Source: Azoarcus sp.
GTDB lineage: Bacteria; Pseudomonadota; Gammaproteobacteria; Burkholderiales; Rhodocyclaceae
Assembly: GCA_031258035.1 (NCBI GenBank)
Contig: JAIRNL010000005.1
Coordinates: 1-9,240 of the forward strand
Direction: 5' to 3'
DNA length: 9,240 nucleotides
The position numbers and the translations under genes are program-made. The notes below the pieces were generated by a model. The model worked only from the letters and a program-made list of their open reading frames with translations, made no database searches and had not been told where the DNA came from. This document shows positions 1 to 5,902 of this stretch, in pieces. Within the stretch, counting starts at the first letter, position 1; the number at the start of each line of letters is the position of its first letter.

Positions 1-171
1 GTGCAGTTGCGCCTGTATAATCTGCCCGATGTGGTGTTTGCCACGACCCGGCTCGACGCCCGCGCCGCTGTCGATGAAGCTGCGGCGCGGGCCGCCCGGA
101 TGCTTGCGCGCCGCCTGCGGCACGGCGCCGGCAAAACCGGCCCCGTGCAGACCGGTATGGTGCCGGCCTGA
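1..171 (+). CDS. HPF/RaiA-like ribosome-associated protein, C-terminal fragment
   Basis: This is an open frame entering from the left edge and ending at TGA 169-171; 56 residues are visible and the start lies outside the window. The fragment reads as a beta-strand segment (VQLRLYNLPDVVFATT) followed by an alanine- and arginine-rich helix (DEAAARAARMLARRLRHG). That is the pattern of the last strand and last helix of the small HPF/RaiA (sigma-54 modulation protein) fold, which binds the 30S decoding region and silences ribosomes in starvation. Short forms of this family commonly occur in Betaproteobacteria. The family call rests on this pattern alone, since the more diagnostic N-terminal half is missing. 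The basic, low-complexity tail could also be the end of an unrelated protein. The first codon shown is GTG, but it is probably an internal valine. Confidence 0.5.
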   Translation: MQLRLYNLPDVVFATTRLDARAAVDEAAARAARMLARRLRHGAGKTGPVQTGMVPA

Positions 172-177
172 CAATTT

Positions 178-186
178 TGGTATAGT
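178..186 (+). promoter_or_regulatory. Putative extended -10 promoter for the yccA-like gene
   Basis: TGG followed by TATAGT forms an extended -10 element (TGN-TATAAT type), 58 bp before the chosen ATG. No convincing -35 hexamer stands 16-18 bp upstream, which is compatible with an extended -10 promoter. It begins a few bases after the stop codon of the preceding gene. Confidence 0.45.
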
Positions 187-244
187 CGCAGCCAGTCATT
201 TCGCTCATGCAGTTTTTGCCCGCAACCGAGGAGACTCTCTCAAA

Positions 245-910
245 ATGGAAAACATTCAAATTCTTGGCCGTGACCAGACTTCCGCGCTGGTAACGAACCG
301 GCTGATTCGCAACACCTATACCCTGCTCGCGCTGACCCTGGCGTTTTCCGCCTTGGCGGCTGGTTTGTCGATGGCCCTGCAACTCCCGTATCTCGGGCCC
401 TGGATAACGCTTCTCGGCTATTTTGGCCTGCTTTTCCTGACCACAAAGCTGCGCAACAGCGCCGCCGGTATTGTGTGCGTATTTGCGCTCACCGGCTTCA
501 TGGGCGCGACGCTGGGGCCGATCCTCTCGGTCTATCTCGCCACGCCGCACGGTTCGCAACTGGTCATGCAGGCGCTGGGCGCCACCGCGTTCATCTTCTT
601 TACGCTGTCGGCCTATGCCTTCTACAGCCGCAAGGATTTCTCCTTCATGGGCGGCTTTCTCTTCGTCGGCGCGCTGGTGGCTTTCCTCGCCGGGGTGGCG
701 GCGATCTTCTTCGACATGTCGACCCTGTCGCTGGCGGTTTCGGCGGCATTCGTCCTGATCGCCTCGGGTCTCATCCTGTATGAGACCAGCGCCATCATCC
801 ACGGCGGCGAAACCAACTACATCATGGCGACTGTGACGCTCTACGTGTCGATCTACAACCTTTTCGTGAGTCTGTTGCACCTGCTGAGCATATTCAGCGG
901 CGACGACTGA
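245..910 (+). CDS. yccA: Bax inhibitor-1/YccA family integral membrane protein
   Basis: This 221-residue protein belongs to the BI-1 (UPF0005) family. The call rests on length, on an almost entirely hydrophobic sequence with about seven membrane-spanning segments (roughly residues 23-45, 48-67, 71-95, 103-121, 127-150, 154-175 and 190-215), and on the family-like end YVSIYNLFVSLLHLLSIFSG. In E. coli the relative YccA binds and modulates the FtsH membrane protease; other family members are pH-sensitive Ca2+ leak channels. The exact role here is not shown by the sequence. The frame is open further upstream to an ATG at 29, but that extension overlaps the preceding gene and looks non-coding. ATG 245 begins MENIQILGRDQ, typical of the family, and has GAGGAG at 228-233, 11 nt away. 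The gene is monocistronic: it has its own promoter and ends just before a strong hairpin. Confidence 0.88.
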   Translation: MENIQILGRDQTSALVTNRLIRNTYTLLALTLAFSALAAGLSMALQLPYLGPWITLLGYFGLLFLTTKLRNSAAGIVCVFALTGFMGATLGPILSVYLATPHGSQLVMQALGATAFIFFTLSAYAFYSRKDFSFMGGFLFVGALVAFLAGVAAIFFDMSTLSLAVSAAFVLIASGLILYETSAIIHGGETNYIMATVTLYVSIYNLFVSLLHLLSIFSGDD

Positions 911-931
911 CAGACCTGCGGTTTTCCCAGA

Positions 932-959
932 CGAAACGGGCCCGGCAGGGCCCGTTTCG
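932..959. terminator. Strong hairpin between convergent yccA and ntrC
   Basis: A perfect 12-bp stem (CGAAACGGGCCC, 932-943, pairing with 948-959) closes a GGCA loop. There is no long T-tract on either strand; only TTT occurs inside the distal arm. It lies 22 bp past the yccA stop and 28 bp past the ntrC stop, the position of a shared bidirectional terminator. It may instead work as an mRNA 3'-end stabiliser. Confidence 0.6.
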
Positions 960-986
960 CATCGTCGGCGCAAGGCAGACCCGTCT

Positions 987-2438
987 CTATCCGATGCCTG
1001 TTTCCGCCGGAGAGCCTGTTGCGCGTTCCGCGGCGTCCGATGCCGGTTCGTCCTCGATCCCCAGTTCCTGGATTTTCCGGGTGATGGTGTTGCGCCCGAT
1101 GCCGAGCAATTGCGCGGCCTCGATGCGGCGGCCGCCGGTGCTCGCCAGCGCCCGCCGGATCAGGGTGCGCTCGAACTCGCGCGTCAGGCGGTCGAACGCT
1201 TCGCCGGGGGCGGTGGCAAACAGGCGCTCGGCTTCGAGACCGAGGCCGCCGATCCAGTTTACCGGCGCTTCCTGGGCAGGGCGGTCGCGCAGTTCGCCCG
1301 GCAGATCGGCGATTTCGACGATCTGGCCGGGGGCCATCACGGTGAGCCAGTGGCAGAGGTTTTCAAGCTGGCGGATGTTGCCGGGGAAGGGCAGGGTTTG
1401 CAGGTACTTGAGCGCGGCCTCCGAGACGCGCTTGCTCTCCACTCCCAGCTCGTGCGCGCTGCGTTGCAGGAAGTGGCGCACCAGGAGGGGAATATCCTCG
1501 CGCCGTTCGCGCAGCGGCGGCAGCCGCAGGCGGATGACGTTGAGGCGGTGGAAAAGGTCTTCGCGGAAGAGCCCTTCCCGGACGCGCTCTTCGAGGTTCT
1601 GGTGCGTGGCGGCGATGACCCGCACGCTGGCCCGGATCGGGTGGTGGCCGCCGACGCGGTAGAAGTTGCCGTCGGAGAGCACCCGCAGCAGGCGGGTTTG
1701 CAGCTCCGGCGGCATGTCGCCGATTTCGTCGAGAAACAGCGTGCCGCCCGCGGCCTGCTCGAAGCGGCCCCGGCGCTGCGCGGATGCGCCGGTGAATGCG
1801 CCGCGCTCGTGGCCGAACAGTTCGGATTCGAGCAAGTCGCGCGGGATCGCGGCGGTGTTGATGGCGATGAAGGGAGCGTCCCGGCGCGGACTGTGGCGGT
1901 GCAGGGCGCGGGCGACGAGTTCCTTGCCGGTGCCGGATTCGCCGTTGATCGTCACCGTGGCATGCGATTGCGACAGACGGCCGATGGCGCGGAAAACCTC
2001 TTGCATCGACGGCGCCTGGCCGAGAATTTCGGGGGCGAGGTCGGTATCCTCGTGCGCGCCTTCGTGGCGCGGACTTTGTTCGAGCGCCCGCCGCACGAGG
2101 GCAATGGCCTGGTCGACGTCGAAAGGCTTGGGCAGGTACTCGAACGCGCCGCCCTGGAAGGCCGAGACCGCGCTTTCGAGATCGGAGTACGCGGTCATGA
2201 TGATGACCGGCAATTGCGGGTAGCGCTCCTTGACCCGTTGCAGCAGGGTCAGCCCAGATTCGCCGGGCATGCGGATGTCGGAGAGCATCGCCTTGGGCGG
2301 CTGCGTGGCGGCGTCGAACGCGCCGAGCGCCTCGCGGGCCGAGGCGAAGCTGCGGTAGTCGATGCCTTCGCGGCCCATGGCTTTTTCCAGCACCCAGCGA
2401 ATGGAGCGGTCGTCGTCGATAATCCAGACTGTGTTCAT
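987..2438 (-). CDS. ntrC: Nitrogen regulation response regulator NtrC (NR-I)
   Basis: NtrC is the sigma-54-dependent activator of nitrogen-limitation genes, acting in the cytoplasm on upstream enhancers. All three domains are visible in 483 residues. The receiver domain (about 1-120) has acidic D8-D10, phospho-acceptor D54 (SDIRMPGESG) and K104 (LPKPFD), at the same numbers as enterobacterial NtrC. The AAA+ domain (about 138-375) has Walker A GESGTGKE (166-173, K172), the sigma-54 contact loop GAFTGA (213-218) and Walker B LFLDE (234-238). The C-terminal Fis-type helix-turn-helix reads RRIEAAQLLGIGRNTITRKI. A linker of about 70 residues precedes the DNA-binding domain. The gene follows ntrB after 46 bp. 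Its Shine-Dalgarno is weak (AAAGACGAG directly before ATG). An NtrC-type operator lies 13-28 bp upstream of the start, which suggests autoregulation. Confidence 0.97.
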   Translation of the reverse strand: MNTVWIIDDDRSIRWVLEKAMGREGIDYRSFASAREALGAFDAATQPPKAMLSDIRMPGESGLTLLQRVKERYPQLPVIIMTAYSDLESAVSAFQGGAFEYLPKPFDVDQAIALVRRALEQSPRHEGAHEDTDLAPEILGQAPSMQEVFRAIGRLSQSHATVTINGESGTGKELVARALHRHSPRRDAPFIAINTAAIPRDLLESELFGHERGAFTGASAQRRGRFEQAAGGTLFLDEIGDMPPELQTRLLRVLSDGNFYRVGGHHPIRASVRVIAATHQNLEERVREGLFREDLFHRLNVIRLRLPPLRERREDIPLLVRHFLQRSAHELGVESKRVSEAALKYLQTLPFPGNIRQLENLCHWLTVMAPGQIVEIADLPGELRDRPAQEAPVNWIGGLGLEAERLFATAPGEAFDRLTREFERTLIRRALASTGGRRIEAAQLLGIGRNTITRKIQELGIEDEPASDAAERATGSPAETGIG

Positions 2439-2451
2439 CTCGTCTTTGTAT

Positions 2452-2466
2452 GCACTATTTTGGTGC
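2452..2466. promoter_or_regulatory. NtrC-type operator between ntrB and ntrC
   Basis: GCACT-ATTTT-GGTGC fits the dyad recognised by NtrC (GCACY-N5-RGTGC). It resembles enterobacterial glnA NtrC sites, which as recalled include GCACT-N5-GGTGC. It occupies the middle of the 46-bp ntrB-ntrC gap, ending 13 bp before the ntrC ATG. Binding is inferred from sequence only. Confidence 0.65.
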
Positions 2467-2484
2467 GGAATTTTGGCTCGCGCC

Positions 2485-3564
2485 TCAATTCCGTTCGGGA
2501 ATCGGAATCAGGACGGTGAAGCAGGTTCGTCCTGGGCGACTGTCGACTTCGATCATGCCCTGGTGGCGTTCGATGAAATTCTGCGCCAGCGACAGCCCGA
2601 GACCGCTGCCGCCGTCGCGGCCCGAGACCAGCGGGTAGAAAATCTTGTCGCGGATTTCTTCCGGGATGCCGGGGCCGTCGTCGGTGACTTGCAATTCCAG
2701 TGCCATTTTGAAACGGCGCTTGGCAATCGTGACCTGGCGCGCGACGCGGCTGCGCAGCGCGATTTCCCCTTTGCCCGCGAGCGCCTGCGCGGCGTTGCGG
2801 ACGATGTTGAGCAGCGCCTGGATCAGTTGCTCGCGGTCGGCGGTCAGTTCGGGCAGGCTGGTGTCGTAGTCGCGGGTGATGAGGATCTCGGGAAATTCAG
2901 CCAGGATGAGCCGCCGTACCCGTTCGAGGACATCGTGGATGTTGAGCATGGCCGGCCGCACCATGTTGTGCGAGGTGAGCAAGCGGCTCATCAGGTCTTG
3001 CAGGCGGTCGGTCTCGGCGATGATGACCTTGGTGTATTCGTGCAGCTGCGGGTCGGACAGCTCGCTTTGCAGCAGTTGCGCCGAGCCGCGGATGCCGCCG
3101 AGCGGATTCTTGATTTCATGGGCGAGATTGCGGATCAGCTCGCGGCTGGCTTGCTGCTGGTGCAGGAGCAGCTCTTCGCGCGCCACCCGCAATTGCGCCT
3201 CGATCGGGCGGAATTCGAGCAGCAGGCGGGCGCCGTCGGCGTCGACCGGGCTGACCGTGCAATCAATGTTGATCTTGTCGCCCCCCGGAACCTGGATCTT
3301 GAGATCCTGCCCGGTATAGCTCCAATTGGTGGAGAGCGCGCTACGCAACGCATTGCCCAGGGCGGGCGAATCGCCGAGCAGGTTCCGGAGCGGCTGCCCG
3401 ATCAGCTTGCGCTGGCTGATGGCAAAAAGATTTTCGGCGCTGGGATTGAGGTAGCGGACGAGCAATTCGCCGTCGACGAGAACGACGGCGGAGGAAAGCA
3501 GGTCGAGACCGGCGAAAGGGCCGGGTGGCGAAAGGGATGAATTGTCTGACATGGCGGAAAGCAT
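2485..3564 (-). CDS. ntrB: Nitrogen regulation sensor histidine kinase/phosphatase NtrB (NR-II)
   Basis: NtrB phosphorylates and dephosphorylates NtrC according to nitrogen status, which it senses through PII proteins; it is soluble. The 359 residues have no membrane segment. They show an N-terminal PAS domain (about 18-125, with YLNPSAENLF), the dimerisation/phospho-acceptor H-box RNLAHEIKNPLGGIRGSAQL with H149, and a HATPase domain with N-box N253 (LLNIVRNAAQ), G1 DDGPGIP (295-301) and G2 GGSGLGLSLA (318-327). The start is uncertain. ATG 3564 has GGAAGG 11 nt upstream, a long spacing, and two out-of-frame ATGs lie in between. ATG 3552 (MSDNSS) has no clear Shine-Dalgarno but better matches where family homology begins. 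The gene lies 44 bp after the DUF4124 gene and 46 bp before ntrC, so the three are probably co-transcribed. Confidence 0.95.
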   Translation of the reverse strand: MLSAMSDNSSLSPPGPFAGLDLLSSAVVLVDGELLVRYLNPSAENLFAISQRKLIGQPLRNLLGDSPALGNALRSALSTNWSYTGQDLKIQVPGGDKINIDCTVSPVDADGARLLLEFRPIEAQLRVAREELLLHQQQASRELIRNLAHEIKNPLGGIRGSAQLLQSELSDPQLHEYTKVIIAETDRLQDLMSRLLTSHNMVRPAMLNIHDVLERVRRLILAEFPEILITRDYDTSLPELTADREQLIQALLNIVRNAAQALAGKGEIALRSRVARQVTIAKRRFKMALELQVTDDGPGIPEEIRDKIFYPLVSGRDGGSGLGLSLAQNFIERHQGMIEVDSRPGRTCFTVLIPIPERN

Positions 3565-3608
3565 GAAACATCATACCTTCCGCTAGCAAGTACCATACCG
3601 CGCCTTTT

Positions 3609-4067
3609 TCAGCGCAGTCCGGAAATTTCCTTGTTCAGCGCCTCGATATTGCGTTCGCGCCGTTCGATGTTTTCCTTGAGCGGTTGCAGGCGATCGAGCA
3701 CTTTCTGGTAGTTGCGTTCGTCGCCATGGCGGACGGCTTCCTGCTCAGCCAGCGTCTTGCGGGCTTCTTCGAGCGCGGTTTCCTCGTTGGCGAGCTCGTT
3801 TTCCAGCACCTGGCGGCGGGCGCTGTCGCGTTCTTTCTGGGCGCTGCTGCTGACGCGCGGGAAAGAGGCGGCGGACTGGGCGCCGCGCATGGAGACGGTC
3901 GATACCGACTGTTCGTTGGAGAGCGACTCGCACCCTTTGGCGGCGGAACGCTCATTGGTATAGGAAACCTTGCCGGTGGCGTCGGTGCACTTGAAGACCT
4001 GCGCGGATGCGGATGGCGCGAAGCCGAGTGCCAAGAGAAAAAACGGAATGGCGCGCGTGAGAATCAT
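3609..4067 (-). CDS. Secreted DUF4124-domain coiled-coil protein
   Basis: This 152-residue protein has a clear Sec signal peptide (MILTRAIPFFLLALGFAPSA, cleavage predicted after SASA at residue 22). Next comes a short DUF4124-like module beginning QVFKCTDATGKVSYTNE, with two cysteines (C27, C46) that could form a disulfide in the periplasm. A serine-rich linker (about 50-77) leads to a charged heptad-like helix (about 78-148, rich in E, R, K, L) that should form a coiled coil. The biochemical role of DUF4124 proteins is unknown. ATG 4067 was chosen over the upstream ATG at 4226 because it gives the signal peptide and has AAGGGA about 7 nt upstream; the longer frame would also run through the glnA terminator. 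It sits between the glnA terminator and ntrB on the same strand. I recall a similar placement in other Betaproteobacteria, which hints at, but does not prove, a link to nitrogen control. Confidence 0.82.
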   Translation of the reverse strand: MILTRAIPFFLLALGFAPSASAQVFKCTDATGKVSYTNERSAAKGCESLSNEQSVSTVSMRGAQSAASFPRVSSSAQKERDSARRQVLENELANEETALEEARKTLAEQEAVRHGDERNYQKVLDRLQPLKENIERRERNIEALNKEISGLR

Positions 4068-4107
4068 GGCTGTGTCCCTTCTGACTGCCGGTTGCACGAT
4101 GACCGAC

Positions 4108-4116
4108 GTTACACCA
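4108..4116 (-). promoter_or_regulatory. Possible extended -10 promoter for DUF4124-ntrB-ntrC
   Basis: On the minus strand TGG-TGTAAC resembles an extended -10 element (4 of 6 hexamer matches) about 40 bp before the DUF4124 start. No good -35 is visible. Some promoter is expected in 4068-4220, because a strong glnA terminator precedes this block. This is the best candidate, but it is weak. Confidence 0.27.
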
Positions 4117-4220
4117 AAAAAGCGCCGGCGGCATCCCGCCCGTTCGCACTCTCCCTCGCGTCCATGTGGACTGTTGCACGTCCAGGGCGCGAATCGCATC
4201 CGGGCCGTTCCCGCGGGAGA

Positions 4221-4254
4221 AAACAAAAAAGGACGGGCCGAGGCCCGTCCTTTT
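4221..4254 (-). terminator. Rho-independent terminator of glnA
   Basis: Read on the minus strand, the stem GGACGGGC/GCCCGTCC (4243-4250 with 4231-4238) closes a four-base loop. It is flanked by AAAA upstream and followed by TTTTTTGTTTT, a textbook intrinsic terminator. It starts about 20 bp after the glnA stop codon and should separate glnA from the downstream DUF4124-ntrBC block, perhaps with some read-through. Confidence 0.9.
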
Positions 4255-4273
4255 GCCGGCGGTCGTCCCGTGT

Positions 4274-5683
4274 CTACAGGCTGTAATACATGTCGAATTC
4301 GACCGGGTGCGTGGTCATGCGGAAACGGGTCACATCCTCCATCTTCAACTCGATGTAGGCATCGAGAAAGTCGTTGGAGAACACGCCGCCGCGGGTCAGG
4401 AACTCACGATCCTTGTCGAGATAGTCGAGCGCCTGGTCGAGGCTCGAACACACGGTCGGGATCTTGGCGTCTTCTTCCGGCGGCAGGTCGTAGAGATTCT
4501 TGTCGGCCGGATCGCCCGGATGGATCTTGTTCTGGATGCCGTCGATCCCCGCCATCGCCATCGCCGCGAAAGCGAGGTAGGGGTTGGCGGTGGGATCGGG
4601 GAAGCGCACCTCGATGCGGCGGCCTTTCGGGCTGGCGACATAGGGGATGCGGATCGAGGCCGAGCGGTTGCGGGCGGAATAGGCGAGCTTCACCGGCGCT
4701 TCAAACCCAGGCACCAGGCGCTTGTAAGAGTTGGTACCCGGATTGGTGATGGCGTTCAGGGCGCGGGCGTGCTTGATGATGCCGCCGATGTAGTAAAGCG
4801 CAAGCTCGGACAGGCCGGCATAGCCGTTGCCCGCGAACAGGTTCTGCCCGTCTTTCCAGATCGATTGGTGCACGTGCATGCCGGAACCGTTGTCGCCGAC
4901 GATGGGCTTGGGCATGAACGTGGCGGTCTTGCCGTACTGGTGCGCGACGTTGTGCACCACGTATTTGAGGATCTGCGTCCAGTCGGCGCGGCGGGTCAGG
5001 GTGGTGAAGCGGGTACCGATCTCGCACTGCCCGGCGGTGGCGACCTCGTGGTGGTGCACTTCGACCGGCACGCCGACCGCTTCGAGAGCCAGCACCATCG
5101 CGGCGCGGATGTCATTGAGACTGTCGACCGGCGGCACCGGGAAATAACCGCCCTTGACGCGGGGACGGTGGCCGGCGTTGCCGCCATCGAACTTTTCGGC
5201 GGAAGACCAGGCCGCTTCCTCGGAGAGCACCTTGACGTAGGAGCCGGACATGTCGACCGACCATTCGACGGCGTCGAAGACGAAGAATTCGGGTTCCGGG
5301 CCGAAATAGGCGGCATCGCCGATGCCGGTGCTCTTCAGGTAGGCTTCGGCGCGCTTGGCGATCGAGCGCGGATCGCGGTCGTAACCCTTGCCGTCGGACG
5401 GCTCGATGACGTCACACGTCAGCACCAGCGTGGTTTCATCGAAGAAAGGGTCGATGTAGGCCGACCCGGCCTCCGGCAGCAGGATCATGTCGGAAGCCTG
5501 GATGCCCTTCCAGCCGGAAATCGACGAACCATCGAACATATGGCCGTGTTCGAAGACCTCCTCCTCGAACGCGGAAATGGGCACGCCCACATGCTGCTCC
5601 TTGCCGCGGGTATCGGTAAAACGGTAGTCGACGAAGCGAACCTCGTTCTCCTGGATCAACTTCATGACGTCTTGAGCGTTCAT
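4274..5683 (-). CDS. glnA: Glutamine synthetase, type I (GSI-beta)
   Basis: GlnA makes glutamine from glutamate, ammonia and ATP; it acts as a cytoplasmic dodecamer and is the main ammonia-assimilation enzyme. The length, 469 residues, equals that of E. coli GlnA. Visible signatures are FDGSSISGWKGI (the Asp50-loop region), the metal/glutamate-site segments GPEPEFFVFD, VEVHHHEVATAGQCEIG and GSGMHVHQS, and NPGTNSYKRLVPGFEAP near the active site. The adenylylation site is Tyr398 in NLYDLPPEE, counting the initiator Met (Tyr397 in classical numbering), so control by GlnE-type adenylyltransferase and PII is expected. The start is supported by AGGAG seven nt upstream of ATG. Expression is probably driven by the sigma-54/NtrC region upstream and ended by the terminator just downstream. 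It shares the strand and neighbourhood of ntrB and ntrC. Confidence 0.98.
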   Translation of the reverse strand: MNAQDVMKLIQENEVRFVDYRFTDTRGKEQHVGVPISAFEEEVFEHGHMFDGSSISGWKGIQASDMILLPEAGSAYIDPFFDETTLVLTCDVIEPSDGKGYDRDPRSIAKRAEAYLKSTGIGDAAYFGPEPEFFVFDAVEWSVDMSGSYVKVLSEEAAWSSAEKFDGGNAGHRPRVKGGYFPVPPVDSLNDIRAAMVLALEAVGVPVEVHHHEVATAGQCEIGTRFTTLTRRADWTQILKYVVHNVAHQYGKTATFMPKPIVGDNGSGMHVHQSIWKDGQNLFAGNGYAGLSELALYYIGGIIKHARALNAITNPGTNSYKRLVPGFEAPVKLAYSARNRSASIRIPYVASPKGRRIEVRFPDPTANPYLAFAAMAMAGIDGIQNKIHPGDPADKNLYDLPPEEDAKIPTVCSSLDQALDYLDKDREFLTRGGVFSNDFLDAYIELKMEDVTRFRMTTHPVEFDMYYSL

Positions 5684-5740
5684 ATCTACTCCTGGTGAAA
5701 TGATGCGGTGTTCCCGTGAATCTGGATGGTGGCGCCGTCC

Positions 5741-5755
5741 GCCCCGGTCGGGGGC
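5741..5755 (-). other. GC-rich hairpin in the predicted glnA leader
   Basis: GCCCC (5741-5745) and GGGGC (5751-5755) can pair around a 5-nt loop. The hairpin lies inside the roughly 85-nt leader between the predicted sigma-54 start (about 5768) and the glnA ATG. No T-tract follows, so it is not a terminator. It may be incidental in GC-rich DNA. Confidence 0.3.
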
Positions 5756-5778
5756 CGGGCGTCCGTGTCGCGGAGCCT

Positions 5779-5794
5779 AGCAGCATCCGTGCCA
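5779..5794 (-). promoter_or_regulatory. Sigma-54 (RpoN) promoter of glnA
   Basis: On the minus strand TGGCAC-GGATG-CTGCT matches the -24/-12 consensus TGGCAC-N5-TTGCW at every fixed position except the first T of the -12 box. The GG and GC doublets are correctly spaced. The predicted start is near 5768, leaving a leader of about 85 nt. Two NtrC operators lie upstream at typical enhancer distance, which strongly supports the call. Confidence 0.85.
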
Positions 5795-5857
5795 TCGAAT
5801 CCCGGCATGCCGCGCATTGTGTCATAAGGAAAAGAGAAAAACCGGAAATGATGGTAT

Positions 5858-5872
5858 GCACCTGAATGGTGC
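5858..5872. promoter_or_regulatory. NtrC operator, promoter-proximal enhancer of glnA
   Basis: GCACC-TGAAT-GGTGC is a perfect 5-bp inverted repeat with a 5-bp spacer, an ideal NtrC half-site pair. Its centre (5865) is about 97 bp upstream of the predicted sigma-54 start. An AT-rich linker (about 5818-5857) separates it from the promoter and could ease DNA looping. Confidence 0.85.
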
Positions 5873-5887
5873 CATGACGGCGTTTCC

Positions 5888-5902
5888 GCCCCATCATGGT
5901 GC
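5888..5902. promoter_or_regulatory. NtrC operator, distal enhancer of glnA
   Basis: GCCCC-ATCAT-GGTGC matches the NtrC dyad with one mismatch in one arm. Its centre (5895) is exactly 30 bp from the proximal site, about three helical turns, so two NtrC dimers would sit on the same DNA face and could cooperate. It overlaps the stop codon of the upstream CDF gene. Confidence 0.7.

Noticed and set aside
29..244. In-frame N-terminal extension of the yccA-like protein from ATG 29.
   Set aside because: It overlaps the preceding gene, is Pro/Arg/Cys-rich and unlike BI-1 proteins, and ATG 245 has a Shine-Dalgarno and a promoter just upstream.
4116..4140. T6 run after GC-rich sequence on the minus strand (…GCCGGCGC then TTTTTT), considered as a second terminator before the DUF4124 gene.
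   Set aside because: No stem of useful length with a proper loop can be formed next to it.
4068..4226. N-terminal extension of the DUF4124 protein from the ATG at 4226.
   Set aside because: It would bury the signal peptide 53 residues inside the protein and start within the glnA terminator region.
4166..5698. A 510-codon open frame on the + strand opposite glnA, and similar long frames opposite ntrC (1110-2519), ntrB (2362-3540), CDF (5906-7105) and nadA (7136-8359).
   Set aside because: These mirror the codon periodicity of strongly recognised genes in GC-rich DNA. Their translations are low-complexity, Arg/Ala/Gly/Asp-rich and show no family motifs.
5803..5812. CGGCATGCCG palindrome between the glnA enhancers and the sigma-54 promoter.
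   Set aside because: A 10-bp GC-rich palindrome is expected by chance here, and it matches no regulator site I can name. No convincing IHF site was found in the linker either.
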